From DASSHC01 sp035693105 (GTDB lineage: Bacteria > Chloroflexota > Chloroflexia > Thermomicrobiales > Thermomicrobiaceae): a DNA stretch of 9,384 nt. A model generated the notes under the pieces. It made no database searches. It worked only from the letters and a program-made list of their open reading frames with translations, and had not been told where the DNA came from. Where the stretch lies: contig DASSHC010000488.1 in the NCBI GenBank assembly GCA_035693105.1, forward strand, positions 1-9,384, written 5' to 3'. Positions within the stretch are counted from its first letter, which is position 1, and each line of letters starts with the position of its first letter. Positions 1 to 6,675 of this stretch are shown here, in pieces. A program made the position numbers and the translations under genes.

Positions 1-173
1 AGGCGCGGCCCGCCGCGTCGCGCGGTGCCGAGGATCAGCAGGCGGGGACGATCGGTCTTGATGCAGCCTCAGCGTGACACAACCACGACGAGTCCGTCCC
101 GTGTCGCCCCGCCTCGGATCGATGTCCACCTTTTGGGAAGATGCGCTTCCCCTACATGAGGTACTCCGGAGCA
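1..173. other. Leading region with no assignable gene
   Basis: I cannot assign a gene here. Several short frames are open to the left edge on both strands. On the minus strand a frame from about 60 down to 1 has G/C-rich third positions and reads IKTDRPRLLILGTARR. It has a stop just upstream and no ATG, GTG or TTG to start it. A plus-strand frame ends at the TGA at 75-77 and could be the tail of an upstream gene, but too little is visible to tell. A frame running from an ATG-like start at 74 into the ligase is also open, but it has no ribosome binding site and contains the promoter-like sequence at 174-202. I therefore treat its first 83 codons as non-coding. Confidence 0.35.
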
Positions 174-202
174 TTGACATGATCAGGTCCGCCGCTTACG
201 CT
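174..202 (+). promoter_or_regulatory. Sigma70-like promoter for the ligase operon
   Basis: A perfect -35 hexamer TTGACA (174-179) is followed by a 17-nt spacer and a weak -10, TACGCT (197-202), which matches TATAAT at three of six positions including the key first, second and last bases. Transcription would start near 209 and leave a leader of about 114 nt before the ATG at 323. The leader contains a GC hairpin (TCGCGC 275-280 with GCGCGA 287-292, 6-nt loop). The position fits a promoter for the operon. The call rests on consensus alone, and the weak -10 keeps it tentative. Confidence 0.45.
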
Positions 203-311
203 ATGCATGTTCTGACAAGTTACGCGGCGGGCCGCGCTCCGGCCACTCCGCCCCTGTTCAGGCCACCGCGCCGTTCGCGCTCTGGCGCGCGAGCACCGGC
301 AGCGAGAACAC

Positions 312-315
312 GGAG
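312..315 (+). promoter_or_regulatory. Ribosome binding site that sets the ligase start
   Basis: GGAG lies 7 nt upstream of the ATG at 323. It favours this start over the in-frame upstream starts. Homology to the AMP-ligase family also begins right after it: the residues MRFVHEFLEENARRTPSKTA are the usual N-terminal helix followed by the conserved start of the family. Confidence 0.6.
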
Positions 316-322
316 CAGCCAG

Positions 323-1876
323 ATGCGTTTCGTCCACGAGTTCCTGGAAGAGAACGCGCGGCGGACTCCGTCCAAGACCGCGATTGTCGCCGGCGAGATG
401 CGGGCGAGCTTTGCCGAGATCGAGGTGGCCGCCAATCGGCTCGCGCATGCGCTGAGCGCGGAGGGCGTGTCCCCAGGGGACCGCGTCGCCGTCTGCCTGG
501 AGAATTCGATCGAGACGGTCGTCGCGATCTTCGGCATCCTCAAGGCCGGAGCGGTCTTCTCGGTGATCAACCCCAGCGTCAAGGCCGACAAGCTGGCGCG
601 GATCATCCGCGACGCCGGCGCGGCTGCCTTGATCATCGCGCATGACGCGGCGCACCGTCGCCTCGTCGCTGAGATGCTCCCGATATCGGCGCCGCTGGTG
701 GTCTGGGTCACGGGGCTGCCTGACACCGCTCCGCCCGCCGGCACGCGTTTTCGCGCCTGGGACGAGCTGCTGCGCGGGGGCAAGGCGCACGCGCCTGAGC
801 GGACGATCGACGAGAGCGACCTCGGCACCCTGATCTATACCTCGGGTACGACCGGCCAGCCTAAGGGGGTCATGGCGGCGCACCGTGACATGGTCTTCGC
901 GGCCACCGCCATCGCGGCCTCGCTGGAGAACACCGCCGACGACGTGATCTTCAGCGCGCTGCCGCTGGCCTTCACCTACGGGCTCTACCAGCTCATGACC
1001 GCGATGCGCGTCGGCGCGACGCTCGTGCTGGAGAAGAACTTCGTCTTCCCCGCCAAGGCGCTGCAGATCATGGCTCGTGAACGGATCACCGGCTTCCCCG
1101 GCGTGCCCACCATGTACGCCCTCCTGCTCGGCATCTCGGACCTGGCGCATTACGACCTGAGCTCAGTACGCTACCTCACCAACGCCGCCGCGCGCCTGCC
1201 GGCGCACCATATCCGGCAGCTCCGCGCCGCGTTTCCCCAGGCGAGAATCTATTCCATGTACGGGCAGACGGAGTGCAAGCGCACCAGCGTCCTCCCGCCG
1301 GCGGAGCTGGATCGGCGCCCGGCGTCGGTCGGGCTCCCGCTCCCCGGTACGCGGGTGCTGATCGTCAACGACGAGGGACAGCCGCTGCCACCCGGGGCGG
1401 TCGGCGAACTCGTGGTGGGCGGGCCCCACCTCATGCGCGGCTACTGGGGGAAGCCCGAGGAGACGGCCAATACACTCAGGCCCGATCCGGTCGACGGTGC
1501 GCTGCTGCTCTACAGCGGCGACCTGTTCTGGATGGACGAGGACGGCTTTCTCTATTTCGTCAGCCGCAAGGACGACATCATCAAGAGCCGCGGCGAGAAG
1601 GTGAGCCCGACCGAGGTCGAGAACGTCCTCTATGGCCTCAAGGGCGTACGCGACGCTGCGGCGGTCGGCGTGCTCGACGAACTCCTCGGCGAGGCGATCA
1701 AGGTCGTCATCGTGCGCGAGGAACAATCGGCCCTCACTGAGCGCGATGTGCGCGCCTACTGCGCCCAGCATCTGGAAGAGTTCATGCGTCCCAAATTCAT
1801 CGAGTTCGTCCAGGAGCTGCCGAAGAGCGACAACGGGAAGCTGATCCGGAGGAATCTGCGGGAATGTGCGGCATAG
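323..1876 (+). CDS. AMP-forming acyl-CoA/acyl-ACP ligase (class I adenylate-forming enzyme)
   Basis: This 517-residue enzyme belongs to the ANL superfamily: it activates a carboxylic acid with ATP to an acyl-adenylate and passes it to a thiol, either CoA or a phosphopantetheine carrier. The core motifs are intact. The phosphate-binding loop YTSGTTGQPKG is at residues 172-182, the YGQTE motif at 313-317, and the nucleotide-ribose Asp in YSGDLFWMDEDG at 397-408. The hinge SRKDDIIKSRGEKVSP spans 414-429, and the C-terminal catalytic Lys is K506 in NGKLIRR. Length is normal for a stand-alone ligase, and there is no fused carrier or condensation domain. The segment YGQTECKRTSVLPP resembles, from memory, the ligases found in exosortase- or exopolysaccharide-linked clusters, but no such partners are visible here. 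A discrete carrier protein two genes downstream is the most likely acceptor. The stop overlaps the next gene by 13 nt, which implies translational coupling. Substrate is not predictable by eye; an amino or hydroxy acid is as possible as a fatty acid. Confidence 0.9.
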   Translation: MRFVHEFLEENARRTPSKTAIVAGEMRASFAEIEVAANRLAHALSAEGVSPGDRVAVCLENSIETVVAIFGILKAGAVFSVINPSVKADKLARIIRDAGAAALIIAHDAAHRRLVAEMLPISAPLVVWVTGLPDTAPPAGTRFRAWDELLRGGKAHAPERTIDESDLGTLIYTSGTTGQPKGVMAAHRDMVFAATAIAASLENTADDVIFSALPLAFTYGLYQLMTAMRVGATLVLEKNFVFPAKALQIMARERITGFPGVPTMYALLLGISDLAHYDLSSVRYLTNAAARLPAHHIRQLRAAFPQARIYSMYGQTECKRTSVLPPAELDRRPASVGLPLPGTRVLIVNDEGQPLPPGAVGELVVGGPHLMRGYWGKPEETANTLRPDPVDGALLLYSGDLFWMDEDGFLYFVSRKDDIIKSRGEKVSPTEVENVLYGLKGVRDAAAVGVLDELLGEAIKVVIVREEQSALTERDVRAYCAQHLEEFMRPKFIEFVQELPKSDNGKLIRRNLRECAA

Positions 1877-3861
1877 CGGGCACGCTCAACCTCACTGGGA
1901 CTACTGCCGGCGATGGGGCGACCCTGCGGCGCATGCTCAAGCTCCTCGAGCATCGGGGGCCGGAGGTCGCGGGCACGGTCACGAGCGGGCCCGCCGCGCT
2001 CGGGCACGCGCGCCTCTCGATCATCGACCTGGCCGGCGGGTTGCAGCCGATTCCCAACGAAGACCGCACGCTCTGGGTCATCGTCAACGGCGAGGTCTTC
2101 AACTACGTCGAGCTAGGGGAGGAGCTGCGCGCGCGCGGACACCGCTTTCAGACCGCCTCGGATAGCGAGGTGATCCTGCATCTTTACGAAGAGTGCGGGC
2201 CGGCCCTGCTCGAGCAGCTCAACGGCCAGTACGCTTTCGCGTTATGGGATGCACCCCGTGGACGCCTGCTGCTCGGCCGCGACCGCCTGGGCGTGCGCCC
2301 GCTCTTCTACACCGTCGTCGACGGCACGCTCCTCTTCGCCTCCGAGATCAAAGCGCTGCTCGCCGACCACCGCGTGCCGCGGCGCGTCGATGTCCAGGCG
2401 CTCGACCAGCTCTTTACCTTCTGGTCGATGCTCCCGGGCCGGACGATGTTCGAGGGCATCCGGGAGGTTCCGGCGGGCCACTACCTGGTGGTCGACGCCG
2501 GCGCGCGGAGCCTGACGGTCAGCCGCTACTGGTGCTTTCAGTACGGACCCCAGGGCGAGGCTGCGGTCGATGCGGACGCCTGCGCCGCCGAGCTGCGTGG
2601 CCTGCTGATCGACGCCACTCGCCTGCGGCTGCGGGCCGACGTGCCGGTGGGCGCCTATCTCAGCGGCGGGCTCGACTCCTCGGCGATCGCCGCGATCGCC
2701 AGGCGCTTCACCACCAACCGGCTGCAGACCTTCTCGGTCGCCTTCGCGGACAAGACCTACGACGAGCGGGGATACCAGGAGCGCATGGCCGCGAGCCTCG
2801 GCGTGGACCATCATGTGGTGGAGTGCACGCACCGCGACATCGGCGAGGTCTTTCCAGAGGTCATCTGGCACACCGAGACGCCCGTGCTCCGGACCGCCCC
2901 CGCGCCGATGTTCCTGCTCTCCGCCCTGGTGCGCCGACATGGTCTGAAAGTGGTCCTGACGGGCGAGGGCGCGGATGAGTTTCTGGCCGGGTACAACATC
3001 TTCAAAGAGGCCCTGGTGCGCCGGTTTTGGTCGCGCCAGCCGGAGTCGCGCCTGCGCCCGGACCTGCTGCGCGGCATCTATGACTGGGTCCCCGGTTTGC
3101 AGAGCAGCCCGCAAGCCTTCCTCGAAGCGTTCTTCCGGCAGGGCCTACTGGAGTCGAACGACCCCGCCTACAGCCATCGGCTGCGCTGGCGCAATACCAC
3201 CCGGCTCAAGCGGTTCTTCTCGCCGGAGCTGCGCGCCGCGCTCAGCGACTACGACAACCAGGTGGAGTTGCACCAGCACCTGAGCCCGGACCTCGGCTCG
3301 TGGGATCTCCTCTCGCGGGCGCAATACCTCGAGGTGCTTACCTTCCTCTCGCCCTACCTGCTCTCTTCCCAGGGCGATCGCGTGGCGATGGCGCACTCGG
3401 TTGAAGGACGGTTCCCCTTCCTCGACCACCGCGTGGTCGAGTTCACCACCGGGATTCCGGCCCGGCTGCGGATGCGAGGGCTCGACGAGAAGTGGCTACT
3501 GAAACGGGCCGTGGCGGATCTGCTCCCGGAGGAGATCCGGCAGCGGCCGAAGCGGCCCTACCGGGCGCCGATCGGGAGCGCGTTCACCGGTCCCGACGCG
3601 CCGGGCTACGTGCAGGAGCTGCTCGCGCCGGCGGCGGTGCAGGCGGCCGGCCTCTTCAACCCGACCGCCGTCTCACGGCTCCTGGCCAAGTGTGCCCGCG
3701 GTCGCTGGATGGGGGAGAACGACGAGATGGCGCTGGTCGGCATCCTCTCGGCGCAGTTGTGGTACCAGCAGTTCATCCGCTCGTTCGACCCGACCGCCAT
3801 TTCGGAATACGCGACCGTCGTCGACGTCGCGGCCACCCAGCCGGCGGACGCGCCGGCCTGA
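1864..3861 (+). CDS. asnB: Glutamine-hydrolysing asparagine synthetase-type amidotransferase
   Basis: The 665-residue protein has the two-domain AsnB layout. Residues 1 to about 190 form the class II glutaminase: the nucleophile Cys2 follows the initiator Met directly (MCGIAG), and R50, N75-G76-E77 and D100 match the glutamine-binding residues of AsnB. From about 240 onward is the ATP-pyrophosphatase synthetase domain, with the loop SGGLDSS at 267-273, FSVAF at 290-294, LTGEGADE at 365-372 and GDRVAMAHSVEGRFPFLDH at 504-522. It should take ammonia from glutamine through a tunnel and amidate an adenylated carboxylate. Whether the acceptor is free aspartate or a pathway intermediate is unknown. 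It is about 110 residues longer than E. coli AsnB, in line with the longer bacterial amidotransferase subfamilies found in surface-glycan and natural-product clusters. The start overlaps the ligase end, with GGAGG at 1848-1852 spaced 11 nt. The intact Cys2 argues against a beta-lactam synthetase-type role. Confidence 0.93.
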   Translation: MCGIAGTLNLTGTTAGDGATLRRMLKLLEHRGPEVAGTVTSGPAALGHARLSIIDLAGGLQPIPNEDRTLWVIVNGEVFNYVELGEELRARGHRFQTASDSEVILHLYEECGPALLEQLNGQYAFALWDAPRGRLLLGRDRLGVRPLFYTVVDGTLLFASEIKALLADHRVPRRVDVQALDQLFTFWSMLPGRTMFEGIREVPAGHYLVVDAGARSLTVSRYWCFQYGPQGEAAVDADACAAELRGLLIDATRLRLRADVPVGAYLSGGLDSSAIAAIARRFTTNRLQTFSVAFADKTYDERGYQERMAASLGVDHHVVECTHRDIGEVFPEVIWHTETPVLRTAPAPMFLLSALVRRHGLKVVLTGEGADEFLAGYNIFKEALVRRFWSRQPESRLRPDLLRGIYDWVPGLQSSPQAFLEAFFRQGLLESNDPAYSHRLRWRNTTRLKRFFSPELRAALSDYDNQVELHQHLSPDLGSWDLLSRAQYLEVLTFLSPYLLSSQGDRVAMAHSVEGRFPFLDHRVVEFTTGIPARLRMRGLDEKWLLKRAVADLLPEEIRQRPKRPYRAPIGSAFTGPDAPGYVQELLAPAAVQAAGLFNPTAVSRLLAKCARGRWMGENDEMALVGILSAQLWYQQFIRSFDPTAISEYATVVDVAATQPADAPA

Positions 3862-3985
3862 GCGCGCCGGGAGGAAGGAGCGAGACGAACGCCACGAGAA
3901 CCCGCGTACAGGGAGCACCACCTTGCCACTATGCCGTCACCTGACGCGTGACCCACGGACGTCGATTTATCCGCCTGGAGGAGAG
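3862..3985 (+). other. Spacer between amidotransferase and carrier genes
   Basis: This 124-nt gap carries no gene I can support. It contains a short inverted repeat, GTCAC (3936-3940) and GTGAC (3947-3951), with a 7-nt loop. The strong Shine-Dalgarno GGAGG for the carrier gene is at 3977-3981. There is no hairpin with a T-run, so I see no reason for transcription to stop here, and no convincing internal promoter. Confidence 0.4.
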
Positions 3986-4258
3986 ATGGTCGTCGATTAC
4001 GCGAGTATCCGGTCTCAGATCCGCGACTATGTCACGAGCAATTTTCAATTTGACGGCAATGCTGTGGACGACGCGGCCTCGTTGATGGGCGAAGGCATCC
4101 TCGATTCGACCGGGGTGCTCGAGATGGTGCTCTTTGTGGAGGAGACCTTTGGCGTTCCCGTGCTCGAGGACGAGGTGCTCCCCGAGAACTTCGACTCGGT
4201 CGCCGCGCTGACCGCGTTCATCGAGCGCAAGGGCGGACGCCCGAGAGAGCAGGAGTGA
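3986..4258 (+). CDS. Acyl carrier protein (phosphopantetheine-binding)
   Basis: A 90-residue discrete carrier protein. The phosphopantetheine attachment site is Ser41 in GEGILDSTGVLEMV; the DS followed by a small and then a hydrophobic stretch is the hallmark of the start of helix II. Downstream, LFVEETFGVPVLEDEVLPENFDSVAALTAFI gives the acidic helix II/III pattern. The protein is acidic and short, with no fused domains. It would carry a thioester intermediate, presumably loaded by the ligase at 323-1876. The ATG at 3986 follows GGAGGAGAG directly (GGAGG 3977-3981). An in-frame extension further upstream would overlap the amidotransferase gene and is not carrier-like. The stop is 6 nt before the next start, so the carrier and the NadE-like gene are tightly coupled. 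It lacks the housekeeping fatty-acid AcpP signature (DSLDTVE), so a dedicated pathway carrier is likelier. Confidence 0.9.
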   Translation: MVVDYASIRSQIRDYVTSNFQFDGNAVDDAASLMGEGILDSTGVLEMVLFVEETFGVPVLEDEVLPENFDSVAALTAFIERKGGRPREQE

Positions 4259-4264
4259 GCGGCC

Positions 4265-5278
4265 GTGACCAATCTCACGACTCAGACGCCCCTCAATGGG
4301 TCAGTCACCGCCCTGGCGCCGTTTCACCGGGGGAGCCTGTTGATCGACCCCGCCCACGAGACCGAACGGATCTCCGCGCACCTGCGCCACGGCGTGCTCG
4401 ATACCTTCGGCCGGAAAGGCGCCGTCGTCGCCGTTAGTGGCGGGATCGACTCGGCCGTCACACTGGCGCTCACCACGCGGGCTTTCGGCGGCGACCGCGT
4501 CGTGGCGCTGCTGTTGCAGGAGAAGGAATCGAGCCCCGAGAACGCGGCCTTCGTCCGCACGCTGGCGCGGCAACTGACCGTTCCGCTCATCGCCGAAGAC
4601 ATCACCGGCGCGCTTGAAGGCTTCGGCTGCTATCGCCGGCGCGACGAGGCGATTCAGCGCGTCTTTCCCGAGTATGACTCCACCTACCTGTCGAAGATCT
4701 CGCTCCCCGGCGACCTCCTGAATCGAGGCAGCCTCAACCTTTTCTCGCTGACGATCATTAGCCCCGAAGGCGAGGCGCAGACCAAGCGCTTACCGCTGGC
4801 GGCGTACCTGGAGATCGTCGCGGCGACCAATTTCAAGCAGCGCGCGCGGATGGCGATGCTCTACCACCACGCCGAGCGGCGCAACTATGCGGTCATCGGT
4901 ACGGCCAACAAGAACGAGCGCGATCAGGGTTTCTTCGTCAAGTACGGCGACGGCGGCGCCGATGTCGATGCGATCGTGCACCTCTACAAGACGCAGGTCT
5001 ATCAGTTGGCCGAGTACCTGGAGGTGCCGGAAGCGATCCGCCGGCGACCGCCGACCACCGATACCTACAGCGCGCCGTCGACCGAGGAAGAGTTCTTCTT
5101 CCGGATGCCGTTCGAGACGATGGACCTCCTCTGGTACGCGCAGGAGCATCTGGTGCCGGCGGAAGAAGCTGCCCGCGTGATGGAACTCTCCGTGGCGCAG
5201 GTCGAGCGCGCCTATCGCGACTTCGAGCAGAAGCGGCGGGCCACGGAGTATCTCCGCTCACGCATCCTGACCGTCTAA
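4265..5278 (+). CDS. NAD(+) synthase family protein (NadE-like, ammonia-dependent)
   Basis: The 337-residue protein is an N-type ATP-pyrophosphatase of the NadE family, which adenylates a carboxylate and amidates it with ammonia. Visible motifs are the pyrophosphate loop SGGIDSAV at 58-65, NFKQRARMAMLY at 189-200, GTANKNE at 212-218, and KYGDGGAD at 226-233 followed by LYKTQVYQLAEYL. There is no N-terminal glutaminase (nitrilase) domain, so it needs free ammonia or ammonia from a partner. Two things differ from the usual enzyme. The stretch between the ATP loop and NxKxRxRM is about 130 residues, some 40 more than in E. coli NadE. The normally conserved C-terminal segment reads PPTTDTYSAPSTEEEFFFRMPFE instead of the PPSADLxxxQTDExELG type. 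The GTG start has AGGAG (4251-4255) spaced 9 nt, and the gene begins 6 nt after the carrier gene. Genuine NAD synthesis is possible. The divergence and neighbours suggest a paralogue that amidates a pathway intermediate. Confidence 0.85.
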   Translation: MTNLTTQTPLNGSVTALAPFHRGSLLIDPAHETERISAHLRHGVLDTFGRKGAVVAVSGGIDSAVTLALTTRAFGGDRVVALLLQEKESSPENAAFVRTLARQLTVPLIAEDITGALEGFGCYRRRDEAIQRVFPEYDSTYLSKISLPGDLLNRGSLNLFSLTIISPEGEAQTKRLPLAAYLEIVAATNFKQRARMAMLYHHAERRNYAVIGTANKNERDQGFFVKYGDGGADVDAIVHLYKTQVYQLAEYLEVPEAIRRRPPTTDTYSAPSTEEEFFFRMPFETMDLLWYAQEHLVPAEEAARVMELSVAQVERAYRDFEQKRRATEYLRSRILTV

Positions 5279-5402
5279 CGACCGCGTCGTCGCGGGGGAG
5301 TGCGGCGCCGGGGCGCCCGTCAGCGCTGAGAGGACCACCAGCACCCTGGAGGCGCAGCGGGCGCTTCGATGACCGGCATACCCCTCCAACCGGGAGGAAC
5401 AC
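5279..5402 (+). other. Spacer between NadE-like and hydrolase genes
   Basis: This GC-rich 124-nt gap contains no supported gene. It has two adjacent copies of the palindrome GGCGCC (5304-5309 and 5312-5317) and a 10-bp palindrome TCAGCGCTGA (5320-5329). There is no T-run, so a rho-independent terminator is not supported. Near its end lies a hairpin that covers the hydrolase Shine-Dalgarno (listed separately). Read-through from the operon into the hydrolase is plausible. Confidence 0.35.
5383..5397 (+). promoter_or_regulatory. Hairpin covering the hydrolase Shine-Dalgarno
   Basis: CCTCC (5383-5387) can pair perfectly with the Shine-Dalgarno GGAGG (5393-5397) across a 5-nt loop, AACCG. The GTG start is at 5403, 5 nt after the GGAGG. 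A 5-bp G/C-rich stem would hide the ribosome binding site and could lower or regulate translation of the hydrolase. Such stems also arise by chance in GC-rich DNA, so functional importance is inferred only. Confidence 0.35.
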
Positions 5403-6338
5403 GTGAACGATCGGCCGCGTGCCCGCTCCGCCGTGAGCTGCCGGAGGTGGCGAGGGGTGAAGTGGCCGGCCGCGCTCGCCGTGGTCGTCGTTGTCGTCGC
5501 CGTTGCCGTCGCCGGGCTTATTCTGCGCGCGTCGCGGCAGGCGGTGCGCCCCGCGGCGGCTGCGCACCCCTGGCGGCTGGGCGACTTCCCGGCCCTCCAG
5601 CCGGAGCGTGTGACGTTCACCGGCGCCCGTGAGACGAGCCTGGCCGGCCGCTTCATTCCCGGTCACAGCCCGGCGACCGTGGTGCTCCTCCATGGCTACG
5701 GAGGCAACCAGGATGAGGTGCTGCCTATCGCCGCCGCCCTGCACGACGCGGGATTCAGCGTCTTCACCTACGATCAGCGAGGTTGCGGCCAGAGTGGCGG
5801 AACGATCACCTTCGGCGTGCTTGAGCAGCAGGACTTAAGATCGGCCGTGGATTATCTGACTGCACGGTCGGATGTGGACGCGGAGCGGCTCGGCGCGCTC
5901 GGTTTCTCGATGGGTGGCGCGACGACGCTGATGGAAGCGGCGTGGGACGAGCGCCTCCAAGCCGTCGTCGCCGATTCCGCCTGGGCCGACGTCCGTCACT
6001 GGCTGCGCCCCAGTCTCAAGACCAGCCTGGTGCATCCCAACGCGCCGTTCTCGGCGCTCTCGCTCAAGCTCGTCGAGCTACGGACCGGCATCGATCTCGA
6101 TACGCTGCGGACGACGGAGACCATCAAGCGCATCAGTCCCCGCCCGCTCCTCCTCATCAATGGCACGGCCGACACGATCGTGCCGGCGAGCGACGGTGAG
6201 CTGAACTATGCCGCGGCGGGAGAGCCCAAAGAACTCTGGTTGATCCCGGGCGCGGCGCATGGAGAAATGCTGAGCACGAGCAACCCGGAGTACGACGAGC
6301 GTGTCGTCACGTTCTTCCGGCAAGCGCTCGGCGGGTGA
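5403..6338 (+). CDS. Membrane-anchored alpha/beta hydrolase
   Basis: A 311-residue serine hydrolase of the alpha/beta fold. An arginine-rich start is followed by one hydrophobic helix (about 22-42, mostly Val, Ala and Leu), giving an uncleaved signal anchor that likely puts the catalytic domain outside the cytoplasm. The oxyanion motif LLHGYGGN is at 95-102, the nucleophile elbow GFSMGG at 167-172 with S169, the acid D257 in NGTADTIVP, and the His H286 in AAHGEM, so the triad is complete. DQRGCGQSGG (124-133) is the usual loop of this family. It resembles the broad group of putative membrane peptidase/esterase-like hydrolases, and the substrate is unknown. GTG start with GGGAGGA just upstream. 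It lies 124 nt after the NadE-like gene on the same strand. It may belong to the operon, for example by processing an exported product, but could be an independent gene. Confidence 0.88.
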   Translation: MNDRPRARSAVSCRRWRGVKWPAALAVVVVVVAVAVAGLILRASRQAVRPAAAAHPWRLGDFPALQPERVTFTGARETSLAGRFIPGHSPATVVLLHGYGGNQDEVLPIAAALHDAGFSVFTYDQRGCGQSGGTITFGVLEQQDLRSAVDYLTARSDVDAERLGALGFSMGGATTLMEAAWDERLQAVVADSAWADVRHWLRPSLKTSLVHPNAPFSALSLKLVELRTGIDLDTLRTTETIKRISPRPLLLINGTADTIVPASDGELNYAAAGEPKELWLIPGAAHGEMLSTSNPEYDERVVTFFRQALGG

Positions 6339-6675
6339 CGCGGAGCCGACGACGTCAACCGGGGAGGAGCGCATCCTCGATCATGCCGCCAGATCTCGTC
6401 ATACGTGCTGGGCCCGGCTCGCGGCGCACGAAGGGGGAGTTCGCGACCTAGAGCAGTGTGCAGAGAGACTGGCCGAGTTGTTGGAGCGGAGAGATACTTC
6501 GCTGCGGCTCCGCATGACAGGGGAACGGCCATCCTCCTGGGGTCATCGGGAGGCCGCAGCCGAAGAGCCTGCCCTGAGCGTGTCGACGGGATCTCCCTGC
6601 TGCGGTCAATGATTCTGGGCCCTGCTCTATGCCGCCTTCCGGCCAGCGCTGGACGTGGGGGTGAGCGCGGATGTC
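6339..6675. other. Convergent intergenic region, no gene seen
   Basis: These 337 bases separate two genes that converge (hydrolase from the left, response regulator from the right). Short open frames here overlap each other and show no family features. The notable content is the inverted-repeat element at 6491-6595. A perfect 10-bp palindrome, CCAGCGCTGG (6643-6652), lies near the regulator end. I see no classical hairpin plus T-run terminator for either gene, though the repeat may serve this purpose. Confidence 0.5.
6491..6595. repeat. Imperfect inverted-repeat intergenic element (mini-repeat)
   Basis: The left arm (6491-6521) runs GAGATACTTCGCTGCGGCTC and on to GACAGG. The right arm (6568-6595) is CCTGCCCTGAGCGTGTCGAC and on to GGGATCTC. 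The reverse complement of the right arm shares the outer GAGAT and the inner G[AG]CAGG with the left arm, plus a similar middle. Between the arms a CCTCC/GGAGG stem (6533-6537 and 6548-6552) can form. The wording is typical of dispersed intergenic mini-repeats that I recall from high-GC genomes, including Chloroflexota; this recall is not verified. Only one copy is present in this window. Confidence 0.5.

Noticed and set aside
152..1150. Long minus-strand open frame (332 codons) antisense to the ligase
   Set aside because: The frame is rich in Arg, Gly and His with no recognisable motif, as expected for the antisense of a GC-rich gene; the plus strand has all ligase motifs.
2242..3114. Long minus-strand open frame (290 codons) antisense to asnB
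   Set aside because: Low-complexity composition and no family features; the opposite strand encodes an intact AsnB.
1864..3861. Beta-lactam or carbapenam synthetase-type role for the AsnB homologue
   Set aside because: Those enzymes lose the glutaminase nucleophile, whereas Cys2 and the glutamine-binding Arg, Asn-Gly-Glu and Asp are all present.
3862..5402. Two spacers of exactly 124 nt (3862-3985 and 5279-5402)
   Set aside because: By eye the two have no sequence similarity, so the equal length appears to be coincidence.
4938..5744. Minus-strand open frame (268 codons) over the NadE-like end and hydrolase start
   Set aside because: It overlaps two well-supported genes, is Arg/Pro-rich and shows no motif.
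5304..6652. Palindromes TCAGCGCTGA (5320-5329), CCAGCGCTGG (6643-6652) and the doubled GGCGCC (5304-5317)
   Set aside because: The first two share CAGCGCTG, but an 8-bp palindrome recurring in this much GC-rich DNA is not surprising; no T-runs for terminators and no link to promoters.
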